Positions 51,849 to 60,272 of a stretch of DNA of 64,000 nucleotides are shown piece after piece. Position numbers and translations under genes: made by a program. The DNA comes from Falsiroseomonas bella. GTDB lineage: Bacteria > Pseudomonadota > Alphaproteobacteria > Acetobacterales > Acetobacteraceae. Position 1 is the stretch's first letter. Each line of letters opens with the position of its first letter. The DNA is taken from contig NZ_QGNA01000002.1 of NCBI RefSeq assembly GCF_003173615.1, positions 682,001 to 746,000 on the forward strand, written 5' to 3'. A model generated the notes under the pieces. It worked only from the letters and a program-made list of their open reading frames with translations, made no database searches and was not told where the DNA came from.

Positions 51849-53282
51849 ATGACCAAGCCGACCGATCCGGCGCTGATGAGCGCCGAGCAGCTTCTGGACC
51901 TCTACGCCCGCCGCGCCCTTTCGCCGGTGGAAGCGTTGCGCGCCGTCACCGAACGGATCGCGCGCTACAACCCCTGGGTGAACGCCTTCGCCGCCATGAA
52001 CCCGCATGCGCTGCGCGCGGCGGGCGAGAGCGAGGCGCGCTGGATGGCAGGGCGGCCGCTCGGCCTGCTGGACGGCGTGCCCTGCACGGTGAAGGACCTG
52101 CTGAACCTGGCGGGCTTCCCGACGCGCCGCGGCAGCCGCACCACTGATGCGACGCCGGCGGCCGAGGACGCGCCGGCCGTCGTAGGCCTGAAGGCCGAGG
52201 GCGCCGTCATCATCGGCAAGACCACCACCACCGAGTTTGGCTGGAAGTCGCCGGGCGACTGCCCGCTGCACGGCATCACCCGCAACCCCTGGGACCCGCA
52301 GCGCACGCCCGGTGGCAGTTCCAGCGGGGCGGGGGCCGCCGGCGCCGCGTGCTTCGGGCCGCTGCATATCGGCACCGATGCCGGCGGCTCCATCCGGATC
52401 CCGGCCGCCTATTGCGGCCTGGTCGGCATGAAGCCGAGCTATGGCCGCATTCCGCAATGGCCGCATGGCGCCTTCTCGGCCGTCGCGGTCGCGGGTCCGA
52501 TGACGCGCGGCGTGCGCGATGCGGCGCTGATGTTCTCGGCGATGGCGCGCCACGATTTGCGCGATCCGGTCAGCCTGCCCGACGATCGGCGCGACTGGCG
52601 CGACGGCATCGAGCAGGGCGTCGCCGGGCTGCGCGTCGCCCTCGTCCGCCGCCTCGGCTTCGAGCCGCCGCTCGACGCAGAGGGTGCGGCCGCGCTGCAG
52701 GTCGCGGCGAAGCTGCTGGAGGAAGCCGGCGCCATCGTGGAGGAGGCCGATCCCGACCTGCCCGACACCCGCGCCATCTTCTCCCGCGTCTGGGGCGTGG
52801 CGCTGGCGCGCATCTGGGACCAGACGCCCGAGGACAAGCGCCACCTGCTGGATGCCGGCCTCGCCGAGGTGCGCGAGAAGAACGAGACGATGCACGCGCC
52901 GGACTTCCTGGCCGCCGACATGCTGCGCATCGAATGCGCCCACCGGATGGCGCGATTCCATCAGCGCTACGACCTGGTGCTGACCGCAGCGACCCCGACC
53001 GCCGCCTTCGACGCCGATGCGCCGACCGTGAAGCCCATGGAGGCGCTGTGGCGCGACTGGGCGCCCTGGACCTTCGCCTTCAATCTCACCCGCCAGCCGG
53101 CGATCAGCGTGCCGATCGGCCTGGACGAGGCCGGCATGCCGCGCGCGGTGCAGGTGGCGGCCGCGCTCTATCGGGACGACCTGGCGCTGCGTGCCGCCCG
53201 GGCGATCGAGCGCGCGGCCAGCCTGCCCCTGGCGGAGCCGGCGGAAACCGTGCAGATGCGCGGCAGGACGGACATCCATTGA
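51849..53282 (+). CDS. Amidase-signature family hydrolase
   Basis: 477 residues from the ATG at 51849 with GGAAG 8 nt upstream. The Ser-cisSer-Lys triad is Lys82 (GVPCTVKDLLN), the Ser run at 157-159 (TPGGSSSGAGAA) and Ser181 (GTDAGGSIRIPAAYCG). LALMSAEQLLDLYARRALSP-like N-terminus and GLVGMKPSYGRIPQWP are family features. It hydrolyses an amide to an acid and ammonia in the cytoplasm. It is the first gene of a plus-strand series with FAH hydrolase, Bug receptor, M20 peptidase and two thioesterases. No GatB/GatC neighbours, so it is not the tRNA amidotransferase. Confidence 0.9.
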   Translation: MTKPTDPALMSAEQLLDLYARRALSPVEALRAVTERIARYNPWVNAFAAMNPHALRAAGESEARWMAGRPLGLLDGVPCTVKDLLNLAGFPTRRGSRTTDATPAAEDAPAVVGLKAEGAVIIGKTTTTEFGWKSPGDCPLHGITRNPWDPQRTPGGSSSGAGAAGAACFGPLHIGTDAGGSIRIPAAYCGLVGMKPSYGRIPQWPHGAFSAVAVAGPMTRGVRDAALMFSAMARHDLRDPVSLPDDRRDWRDGIEQGVAGLRVALVRRLGFEPPLDAEGAAALQVAAKLLEEAGAIVEEADPDLPDTRAIFSRVWGVALARIWDQTPEDKRHLLDAGLAEVREKNETMHAPDFLAADMLRIECAHRMARFHQRYDLVLTAATPTAAFDADAPTVKPMEALWRDWAPWTFAFNLTRQPAISVPIGLDEAGMPRAVQVAAALYRDDLALRAARAIERAASLPLAEPAETVQMRGRTDIH

Positions 53283-53292
53283 GGAACGAAGC

Positions 53293-54177
53293 ATGCGGCT
53301 GGTGACGTTCAAGCGGGCGGGACGGGTTCAGTACGAGATCGGTGCGCTCGATGCGGCGGGCGCGGTGCTCGACCTCGGCGCGGTGGAGCCGGCGCTGCGC
53401 GGCGAGACGATGCTCGACATCGCCGGCGCAGAGCCCGCGATGCTCGAGAAGCTGCGCGCCGCGATGGCCAAGGCGCCGAAGGTGGAGGGTGCGAAGCTCT
53501 GCGCCCCCATCCCGCGCACGCCGAAGAACGTGTTCTGCGTCGGCAAGAACTATCACGAGCATGCGAAGGAATTCGCCGGCTCCGGCTTCGACGGCGGCGC
53601 CAAGGACGTGGTGCCGCCCTATCCGGTGGTTTTCTCGAAGCCGCACACCGCGATTATCGCGACGGGCGAGCCGATCAACGGTGACCTCGATCCGACCGGC
53701 GGCCTCGACTACGAGGGCGAACTCGGCGTGGTCATCGGCCACGGAGGCCGCGGCATCGCGAAGGCGGACGCGCTGAAGCACGTGTTCGGCTACACCATCG
53801 TCAACGACGTGACGGCGCGGCACCTGCAGAAGCGCCACAGCCAGTGGATCCTCGGCAAGGGCCTCGACACCTTCTGCCCGATGGGCCCCGCGATCCTCAC
53901 CGCCGACGAGGTGCCGGACCCGACGAAGCTCGTGCTCACCACCTGGGTGAATGGCGAGCAGCGCCAGAAGGCGCCGGTCGCCGACCTGATCTTCGACATC
54001 CCGACCCTGATCGAGGCGATCAGCGCCGCCATCACGCTGGAGCCCGGCGACGTGATCGCCACGGGCACGCCCGCCGGCGTCGGCATCGGCTACAACCCGC
54101 CGGTGTTCCTGAAGAAGGGCGACGTCATCCGGATCGAGGTGACCGGCATCGGCGTGCTCGAGAACGCCGTCGCCTGA
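53293..54177 (+). CDS. Fumarylacetoacetate hydrolase (FAH) family protein
   Basis: 294 residues, 10 bp after the amidase. KNVFCVGKNYHEHAKEFAGS and VVFSKPHTAI open the catalytic domain. The divalent metal site uses Glu141 and Glu143 in GLDYEGELGVVIG and Asp172 in IVNDVTARHLQKRHSQWI. Then come ILGKGLDTFCPMGPAIL and GDVIATGTPAGVGIG. Members cleave C-C bonds of acylpyruvates or decarboxylate oxo-acids. In this operon it may process the acid released by the amidase; the substrate is not known. Confidence 0.9.
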   Translation: MRLVTFKRAGRVQYEIGALDAAGAVLDLGAVEPALRGETMLDIAGAEPAMLEKLRAAMAKAPKVEGAKLCAPIPRTPKNVFCVGKNYHEHAKEFAGSGFDGGAKDVVPPYPVVFSKPHTAIIATGEPINGDLDPTGGLDYEGELGVVIGHGGRGIAKADALKHVFGYTIVNDVTARHLQKRHSQWILGKGLDTFCPMGPAILTADEVPDPTKLVLTTWVNGEQRQKAPVADLIFDIPTLIEAISAAITLEPGDVIATGTPAGVGIGYNPPVFLKKGDVIRIEVTGIGVLENAVA

Positions 54178-54205
54178 CGATCATCCAACAGGGAGAAGAA
54201 ACGCC

Positions 54206-55180
54206 ATGCATCGCCGCACCCTGCTCACCGCCACGGCCGCGCTGCCCTTCGCCGGTGCCGCCGCGCAGGCGCAGACCGACTACCCCACGCGCGCCGTGAC
54301 GATGGTCGTGGCCTTCCCGCCCGGCGGCCAGGCCGACCTCGCCGCGCGCCCGACCGCCGCGGCGCTCGAGCGCATCCTGCGTCAGCCCGTGGTGGTGCAG
54401 AACCGCGGCGGCGCCGCGGGCGCGATCGGCAACACCCATGTCGCGCGCAGCGCCCCGGATGGCTACACGCTGCTGATGGCGCTGTCCTCGCTCGCGGTGA
54501 TCCCGGAGGCCGAGAAGCTGTTCGGCCGCACGCCGCCCTACACGGTAGACCAGTTCGCGCCCATCGCGCTGGTCAACGCCGACCCCACGATGCTCGCCGT
54601 GCCCGCCTCCGCGCCGTGGCGCACGCTGGAGGAGTTCATCGCGGCGGCAAAGGCCGATCCGGGCGGCATTCCGTACGGCTCCTCCGGCAATTACGGCACG
54701 CTGCATGTCGCGATGGAGATGTTCGCCAATGCCGCCGGCATCCGCCTGTTGCACGTGCCGTTCGGCGGCGCGGGCCCGGCGATCACGGCGCTCCTGTCCG
54801 GGCAGACCAAGGCGATGGCCTCGGCGCCCGGCACTCTGACGCAGCATGCGCGCGACGGCCGCATCCGTGTGCTCGCCTGCTGGGGGAAGGAGCGCGTGCC
54901 GGCCTTCCCGGATGTGCCGACCTTCATGGAGAAGGGATTCTCCAACGTCGAGTTCTACATCTGGGCCGGCCTCTTCGCCCCGGCCGCCACGCCCGCGCCG
55001 GTGATCCAGACGCTGCGCACGGCGATGGGCCAGGCGGTGCGCGACCCGCAGCTGGTGCAGGCCTTCACCGCCGCCGGCGCGCCGGTGGCTTATCTCGACG
55101 CGCCGGAATTCCAGCGCTTCTTCGAGGAGGATAGCGCGCGTCTGCTGCGCGCGGTGCAGCGCATCGGCAAGGTGGAGTAG
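54206..55180 (+). CDS. Bug/TctC-family solute receptor
   Basis: 324 residues. Signal peptide MHRRTLLTATAALPFAGAAA with AQAQ is followed by TDYPTRAVTMVVAFPPGGQA. VVVQNRGGAAGAIGNTHVAR, APDGYTLLMALSSLA, YGSSGNYGTLHVAMEMFANA, LLHVPFGGAGPAITALLSGQ and LFAPAATPAPVIQTLRTAM match Bug receptors. It sits inside the amidase/FAH/M20 operon, 28 bp after the FAH gene and 6 bp before the peptidase, so its ligand is probably the amide or acid used by those enzymes. No TctA/TctB partners are encoded here. Confidence 0.92.
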   Translation: MHRRTLLTATAALPFAGAAAQAQTDYPTRAVTMVVAFPPGGQADLAARPTAAALERILRQPVVVQNRGGAAGAIGNTHVARSAPDGYTLLMALSSLAVIPEAEKLFGRTPPYTVDQFAPIALVNADPTMLAVPASAPWRTLEEFIAAAKADPGGIPYGSSGNYGTLHVAMEMFANAAGIRLLHVPFGGAGPAITALLSGQTKAMASAPGTLTQHARDGRIRVLACWGKERVPAFPDVPTFMEKGFSNVEFYIWAGLFAPAATPAPVIQTLRTAMGQAVRDPQLVQAFTAAGAPVAYLDAPEFQRFFEEDSARLLRAVQRIGKVE

Positions 55181-55186
55181 GGCAGG

Positions 55187-56359
55187 GTGGAACGGCAGAT
55201 CCTGGAGTGGCTCGCAGCGCAGCGCGGCGCAATGATCGAGGCGCTGCGCGAGATGGTGGACACCGACGGCGGCAGCTACGACAAGGCGGGCGTTGATGCC
55301 GTCGGCGCGCAGGTCGCGCGCTTCATGGCGGCGCACGGCATCCCGGTGCAGACCGTCCGGCAGGAACGCTACGGCGACTGCCTGCGGGCGACGGTGGACG
55401 CCGAAGGTGGCGGCGCGGCGGGGAACCAGCGCCGCAACATCGTCCTCATGGGCCATCGCGACACCGTCTTCCCCAAGGGCGAGCCGACGCGCCGCCCCTT
55501 CACCATCGAAGGCGACCGCGCCTATGGCCCGGGCGTCGCCGACATGAAGGCGGGCCTCGTGATGAACATGTTCGTCATGGCCGCTTTCAAGAAATTCGGC
55601 GGCGCGCCGGGCCCGGTGGTGGGTCTCTTCACCGGCGACGAGGAGATTGGCTCCCCCGAAGGCCGCCCGGTGATCGAGGCTGAGGCGCGCGGGGCGCGCG
55701 TGGTGTTCAACTCCGAGCCCGGCCGGCCGGACAAGGGCGTCGTCACCGGCCGCAAGGGCGGCGTCTTCATGATCTTCGACATCGAAGGCAAGGCGGCGCA
55801 CTCGGGGGGCAATTTCGAGCAGGGCATCAGCGCGATCGGCGAGCTCGCCGCGAAGATCACCGCGATCCATGCGCTAACCGACCTCGCGCGCGGCATCACG
55901 CTGAATGTCGGCCTGGTGCAGGGCGGGCAGAGCGTGAACACCGTCGCCCCCTGGGCGCAGGGCCAGATCGACCTGCGCTATGTCGAGCCTGCGGACCGCG
56001 ACGAGGTGATGGCGAAGATCGAGGCGATCATCGCGAAATCCTACGTGCCCGGAACGCGCGCGAAGCTAACCATTCGCGGCGAATTCCTGCCGCTGAAGCA
56101 GGATGCCGCCTCGGCGCGCGTCTTTGACCTTTATCGCGGCGCCGCGCAGGAAGCCGGCTTCGATCCGCCGCCCAACTTCTCCGGCGGCTGCGCCGATTCC
56201 GGCTTCACCGCGGCGATGGGCGCGCCGACGCTCTGCGCCGTCGGGCCGGTCGGCGGCAAGGCGCACAGCCCGGAGGAATACCTGGAGCTCGACAGCCTGG
56301 TGCCGCGCGCGCAGGCGCTGGCCCGCGCGATCCTGCGGCTGGACGCGGCGGGGGTCTGA
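55187..56359 (+). CDS. M20-family metallopeptidase (glutamate carboxypeptidase-like)
   Basis: 390 residues from a GTG 6 bp after the Bug gene. The first zinc ligands are His90 in LMGHRDTVFPKGE and Asp119 in YGPGVADMKAGLV; Glu152/Glu153 in TGDEEIGSPEGR include the catalytic base. FDIEGKAAHSGGNFEQGISA is the dimerisation-domain His motif. A C-terminal FSGGCADSGFTAAMG and GGKAHSPEEYLELDSLVPRA follow. No signal peptide, so it works in the cytoplasm. It likely releases an amino acid from a peptide or N-acyl compound as part of the amidase operon. Confidence 0.92.
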   Translation: MERQILEWLAAQRGAMIEALREMVDTDGGSYDKAGVDAVGAQVARFMAAHGIPVQTVRQERYGDCLRATVDAEGGGAAGNQRRNIVLMGHRDTVFPKGEPTRRPFTIEGDRAYGPGVADMKAGLVMNMFVMAAFKKFGGAPGPVVGLFTGDEEIGSPEGRPVIEAEARGARVVFNSEPGRPDKGVVTGRKGGVFMIFDIEGKAAHSGGNFEQGISAIGELAAKITAIHALTDLARGITLNVGLVQGGQSVNTVAPWAQGQIDLRYVEPADRDEVMAKIEAIIAKSYVPGTRAKLTIRGEFLPLKQDAASARVFDLYRGAAQEAGFDPPPNFSGGCADSGFTAAMGAPTLCAVGPVGGKAHSPEEYLELDSLVPRAQALARAILRLDAAGV

Positions 56360-56363
56360 GCGG

Positions 56364-56780
56364 ATGACGGAGCGCAAGCCCCGCCCCGCGGCCCCGCCCG
56401 ACGAGGCGCCGCTGCTGCGCACCATCGCCATGCCCGCCGACGCCAATCCGAATGGCGACATCTTCGGCGGCTGGCTGATGGGGCTGATGGACCTCGCCGC
56501 CGGCAACGCCGCGGGCCGGCGTGCGCGCGGGCGCGTGGCGACCGTCGCGGTGGACGCCATCGTGTTCCACTCGCCCGTGCTGGTGGGCGACGAGGTCTCG
56601 ATCTATGGCCGCATCGTCGCGGTGGGGCGCAGTTCCATGAAGATCGAGATCGAGGCCTGGCGGCGGGAACGCGCGGACGATTCCGCCAACCTGGTGACGG
56701 AGGCGGTCTTCACCTTCGTCGCCATCGACGCCGCGCGCCGCCCGCGCCCGGTGCCCTCCGGCAAGGTTTCCGGCCCATGA
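56364..56780 (+). CDS. Acyl-CoA thioesterase, hotdog fold (YciA-like)
   Basis: 138 residues, 4 bp after the M20 gene. ADANPNGDIFGGWLMGLMDL is the hotdog signature with the catalytic Asp/Asn region. VATVAVDAIVFHSPVLVGDE and SIYGRIVAVGRSSMKIEIEA follow as in YciA/BFIT-type enzymes. It hydrolyses acyl-CoA to free acid and CoA. It overlaps the next gene, a different kind of hotdog enzyme, by 4 bases (ATGA), which is an unusual pairing. Confidence 0.88.
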   Translation: MTERKPRPAAPPDEAPLLRTIAMPADANPNGDIFGGWLMGLMDLAAGNAAGRRARGRVATVAVDAIVFHSPVLVGDEVSIYGRIVAVGRSSMKIEIEAWRRERADDSANLVTEAVFTFVAIDAARRPRPVPSGKVSGP

Positions 56781-57208
56781 GCCCCGAGGCGTCCGCCCAG
56801 CCCTGGACCATCCTGCGCCCGCATCGCATCCGCTGGGCGGAATGCGACCTCTACGGCCACGTCAACCACGCCGCCTACCTCACGCTGTTCGAGGATCTGC
56901 GCGTGGACCACTGGCAGGCGCTGAGCGGCCGCCCGGTCTCGCCCGAATTCGCGGGGCCGGTCGTGGCGCAGATCGAGGCGCGCTACCTGCGCGCCGTCGG
57001 CTTCAACGACGAGGTCATGCTGGCGTGCCGCGTCGCCGGCTTCCGCCGCACCTCCTTCGTGCACGAATACGCGCTGCTGAAGGACGGCGAGGCGTGCTGC
57101 ACGGCCCGCGCGGTCTGCGTCATCACGCGCCAGGACACGGGCGAGAAGGTGCCGATCTGGGCGGAATTGCGGGACAAGCTGCTGGGCGAGGGCGCGGCGG
57201 AGGGCTAG
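56777..57208 (+). CDS. Acyl-CoA thioesterase, 4-hydroxybenzoyl-CoA thioesterase type
   Basis: 143 residues. HRIRWAECDLYGHVNHAAYL holds the catalytic Asp region of the 4HBT/FadM branch (D-x-x-G-H-V-N). TLFEDLRVDHWQALSGRPVS, VVAQIEARYLRAVGFNDEVM and RTSFVHEYALLKDGEACCTA complete the hotdog. It is the last gene of the six-gene run and is followed by a convergent PEP-CTERM gene. Two thioesterases of different subfamilies next to each other suggest two different CoA-bound intermediates or one broad-range pair. Confidence 0.88.
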   Translation: MSPEASAQPWTILRPHRIRWAECDLYGHVNHAAYLTLFEDLRVDHWQALSGRPVSPEFAGPVVAQIEARYLRAVGFNDEVMLACRVAGFRRTSFVHEYALLKDGEACCTARAVCVITRQDTGEKVPIWAELRDKLLGEGAAEG

Positions 57209-57228
57209 GGCCCCCGCCGCGCGCCCGG

Positions 57229-57771
57229 TCAGGCGCGGCGCCGCGCCGCGACGAGGCCTGCCAGGCCGAGCCCGAACAGGGCGAGGCTCATCGGCTCCGG
57301 CACGGTGGTATCGGTGCGCTCCAAGCCTTCAAAGGTTCCGAAGGATGATGTTCCGCTGAAATAGAGCGAGCCGAAGCTGGGTTGGAACGACAACGCGCTC
57401 GGGTTCGTGAAGTCCACCGATCCGCCGAAGGGCCCGCCGCCGGAGCCGCCGAAGGTGACGGACAGGCCGCCTGTGACGGTAGTGAACAGAACCTGTATGT
57501 TGGCGGCCGGCGTGGCGAGATTGGCGTTCCCGAAGCTGTTGCCGCCGACATTGAAGCTGAAGCTGTAGTTGGTCAGGCTCGTCAGCGCGACGGTGCCGGC
57601 GCTGGCGGCGCCATCGAAGCTGAAGGTGCCCGTGCCGATAATCGGAGCGGTGACGGTGCCGTCAGGGGTGTTGTCGAAGCGGAAGTTGAAGACCGCGGCC
57701 TGGGCCGGGCCGTGGCTCGCCAAGGCCAGCACCGCAGCGGTGGCGCAGCCTGCCAGCAATCGCGTCATCAT
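57229..57771 (-). CDS. PEP-CTERM sorting-domain protein
   Basis: 180 residues; starts ATGATG. Signal peptide LLAGCATAAVLALASHGPAQ, then A, leads into a low-complexity beta-rich body with many Gly, Ser, Thr and Phe residues (TYPE: NYSFSFNVGGNSFG, GGSGGGPFGGSVDF). The C-terminus TTVPEPMSLALFGLGLAGLV, then AARRRA, is a full PEP-CTERM signal: VPEP motif, hydrophobic helix and Arg cluster. It is exported and probably anchored or released by an exosortase elsewhere in the genome. It has its own promoter at 57804-57832. Its base composition is less GC-rich than its neighbours. Confidence 0.88.
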   Translation of the reverse strand: MMTRLLAGCATAAVLALASHGPAQAAVFNFRFDNTPDGTVTAPIIGTGTFSFDGAASAGTVALTSLTNYSFSFNVGGNSFGNANLATPAANIQVLFTTVTGGLSVTFGGSGGGPFGGSVDFTNPSALSFQPSFGSLYFSGTSSFGTFEGLERTDTTVPEPMSLALFGLGLAGLVAARRRA

Positions 57772-57803
57772 CAGATCATTGCCTTTTCCGTATCTTTGGT
57801 GAT

Positions 57804-57832
57804 ATTTTCGTGCTCGGCCAAGCTTATGTCAA
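57804..57832 (-). promoter_or_regulatory. Candidate promoter of the PEP-CTERM gene
   Basis: On the minus strand TTGACA (57832-57827) is a perfect -35 box and GAAAAT (57809-57804) a fair -10 at 17-bp spacing. The whole stretch is AT-rich for this genome. Transcription would begin about 25-30 bases before the ATG. Confidence 0.6.
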
Positions 57833-57966
57833 CTACGGGTTGCGGTGCTCCCGGCCGTCTCTGCCGCAGCCTGCGACCCGCCTCGACTTGCGACGGTCGT
57901 TCCGTCCTGCGCCAGGCGTGGCCGCCGCGCTTCCCGTCGCGCGCGGCCCGCGCCACTCTCCGCGCC

Positions 57967-59142
57967 ATGATCCCCGACCGTCCCTATCGCCTCATCCTCA
58001 ATCGCCGCCACGGCACGCCCGGCGTGGTCGTTCTGCCGGACGGCCAGTTCCGTCGCGCGCGCGCCGAGATCGAATCCTGGCCCGGCTACGCCCCCACGCC
58101 ACTCGTCCCCCTGGAGGAGGTGGCGAAGGCCGCGCGCGTCGCCGCCGTCCACTACAAGGACGAGGGCGGGCGCTTCGGCCTCGGCTCCTTCAAGGCGCTC
58201 GGCGGCGCCTATGCCGTCGCGCGCCTGCTGATCGCCGAGCTCGCGCGCCGCGGCGTCGCCAACAATGCGACGACCGCAGAGCTGGAACAGGGCGCGCATC
58301 GCGACGCCGCGCGGGACATCACCGTGACCTGCGCGACCGACGGCAACCATGGCCGCTCCGTCGCCTGGGGCGCGCAGCGCTTCGGCTGCCGCTGCGTGAT
58401 CTTCGTCCATGAGGGCGTCAGCCAGGGCCGCCGCGACGCCATCGCGAAATACGGCGCCGAGATCCGCGTGGTGCCCGGCAACTACGACCACGCCGTGCGC
58501 GCCTGCGCCCACGAGGCCGAGCGCGAGGCCTGGTTCGTCGTCTCCGACACCTCCTGGCCCGGCTACACCGAGGTGCCGCGCGACGTGATGCAGGGTTATC
58601 GCCTGATGGCCGATGAGGCCGCGGACCAGCTCGCGGCGCCGCCCACCCACGCCTTCGTCCCGGGCGGCGTCGGCGGCGTCGCGGCGGCGGTCTCGGTGCA
58701 GATGCGCGCGCGCTATGGCGGCGACGTGAAGGTGGTGGCGGTGGAGCCGGAGAAGGCCGCCTGCCTGCTCGCCTCGGCCGAGGCCGGCGAGCCGACCAGC
58801 GTGGAGGGCGAGCTCGATACGCTGATGGCCGGCCTCGCCTGCGGCGAGCCCAGCCTGCTCGCCTGGCAGGAGCTGGAGCGCGGCGCCTTCGCCTTCATGG
58901 CGGTGCCGGACGAAAGCGCGGTGGACTGCATGCGGCTGCTGGCGCGCCGCCGACCGAAGGTGGTTGCGGGCGAAAGCGCGGTCGCCGGCCTGGCGGCGCT
59001 GCTGCTGGCGGCACGGGACCCGCTCTCCCGCGCCATGCTGGGCCTCGATGCCGGAAGCCGCGTGCTGCTCTTCGGCACCGAGGGTGCGACAGATCCGGAA
59101 ACCTATGACCGCCTTGTCGGCAACAAAGCCGGCGAAGGTTGA
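57967..59142 (+). CDS. dpaL: Diaminopropionate ammonia-lyase (PLP-dependent)
   Basis: 391 residues. The PLP lysine is Lys76 in HYKDEGGRFGLGSFKALGGA, a DpaL hallmark. TCATDGNHGRSVAWGAQRFG binds the cofactor phosphate/ring, VVSDTSWPGYTEVPRDVMQG is the family's second signature, and FVPGGVGGVAAAVSVQMRAR is the Gly-rich phosphate loop. It converts 2,3-diaminopropionate to pyruvate and two ammonia. The ATG has no ribosome site; CTCCGCGCCATG is shared with the VIT1-like gene start, which may also be leaderless. A Bug receptor follows on the same strand 79 bp away. Confidence 0.9.
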   Translation: MIPDRPYRLILNRRHGTPGVVVLPDGQFRRARAEIESWPGYAPTPLVPLEEVAKAARVAAVHYKDEGGRFGLGSFKALGGAYAVARLLIAELARRGVANNATTAELEQGAHRDAARDITVTCATDGNHGRSVAWGAQRFGCRCVIFVHEGVSQGRRDAIAKYGAEIRVVPGNYDHAVRACAHEAEREAWFVVSDTSWPGYTEVPRDVMQGYRLMADEAADQLAAPPTHAFVPGGVGGVAAAVSVQMRARYGGDVKVVAVEPEKAACLLASAEAGEPTSVEGELDTLMAGLACGEPSLLAWQELERGAFAFMAVPDESAVDCMRLLARRRPKVVAGESAVAGLAALLLAARDPLSRAMLGLDAGSRVLLFGTEGATDPETYDRLVGNKAGEG

Positions 59143-59221
59143 CAGGCCGCCCCGGCTTCCCCAATCGGTGCCGCCTTTGCAGCGAACGGCCCGCAGAGGG
59201 CCGGACCAGGGAGCCTCGTCA

Positions 59222-60223
59222 ATGACAAAGCTGTTCGTTTCCCGCCGCCATGCGCTGGCGCTCGGCGCCGGCAGCCTCGCGCTGCCCGCCCTCGGGCTCC
59301 GTCCCGCCGCCGCGCAGGGCACCTGGCCGAGCCAGCCCGTCCGCATGGTCGTGCCCTTCGCCGCCGGCGGCCCCACCGACGTGCCCGCCCGCATGATCGC
59401 GGAGGAGATGTCGAAGGCGCTGCCGCAGCGCATCGTGGTGGAGAACCGCACCGGCTCCGGCGTGGTGATCGGGACCGACATGGTCTCGAAGGGGCCGCAG
59501 GACGGCTCCATGATGCTCTACACCACGGTCGCGCATGCCGTGCTGCGCCCGATGTTCGCGCGCCTGCCCTTCGATCCGGTCGCCGACTTCACCCCGGTCT
59601 CGCTGGTCGGCCAGGTGCCGGTGATCCTGCTGGTGAACAAGGACTTCCCGGCGCGCAACGTGCAGGAGCTGGTGAAGCTGCTGCGCGACAATCCGGGCAA
59701 ATACGACTACGCCTCCTCGGGCAATGGCGGCGCGGTGCATCTCGCGACCGAGCTTTTCCTGCACAAGGCGGGCGGGCTGAAGGCCAACCACATCCCGTTC
59801 CGCGGCTCCTCCGCCGCGATCCCGGAGATCCTGGCCGGGCGCATCCCGATGATCTTCGACATCGCCGCCTCTGCGCTGCCCTATGCGCGCTCGGGCGAGC
59901 TGCGCGCGCTGGCGATCAGCACGAAGGAGCGTTCCTCGTTGGCGCCGGAGATCCCGACCTTCATCGAGCAGGGCGTCCCCGGCTACGAGGCCTATACCTG
60001 GCACATGGTGATGGTCCGCGCCGGCACGCCGCAGCCGGTGGTCGAGGCGATCAACCGCTCGGTGAACGCCGCCGTGCAGCTGCCGAACGTGCAGGAACGC
60101 CTGAAGGGGCTGGCGATGCAGGTGGTGGGCAATGGCAGCCCGGCCGATGCCGCGGCCTATCTGAAGAGCGAGATGGACACGCTCGAGCCCGTGGTCCGCG
60201 CCGCCGGCATCCGCGCGAACTGA
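59222..60223 (+). CDS. Bug/TctC-family solute receptor (orphan)
   Basis: 333 residues. An Arg-Arg leader (MTKLFVSRRHALALGAGSLA) ends AAAQ before GTWPSQPVRMVVPFAAGGPT. VVENRTGSGVVIGTDMVSKG, YASSGNGGAVHLATELFLHK, IPFRGSSAAIPEILAGRIPM and VMVRAGTPQPVVEAINRSVN are family motifs. It lies 79 bp after the diaminopropionate ammonia-lyase, so it may deliver a diaminopropionate-type or other amino acid. No TctA/TctB genes are encoded nearby. Confidence 0.92.
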   Translation: MTKLFVSRRHALALGAGSLALPALGLRPAAAQGTWPSQPVRMVVPFAAGGPTDVPARMIAEEMSKALPQRIVVENRTGSGVVIGTDMVSKGPQDGSMMLYTTVAHAVLRPMFARLPFDPVADFTPVSLVGQVPVILLVNKDFPARNVQELVKLLRDNPGKYDYASSGNGGAVHLATELFLHKAGGLKANHIPFRGSSAAIPEILAGRIPMIFDIAASALPYARSGELRALAISTKERSSLAPEIPTFIEQGVPGYEAYTWHMVMVRAGTPQPVVEAINRSVNAAVQLPNVQERLKGLAMQVVGNGSPADAAAYLKSEMDTLEPVVRAAGIRAN

Positions 60224-60272
60224 CGACCTCGGCCGGGCGAGGGGCGGCGCAGGCGCGTCGTTCCTCGCCCGT

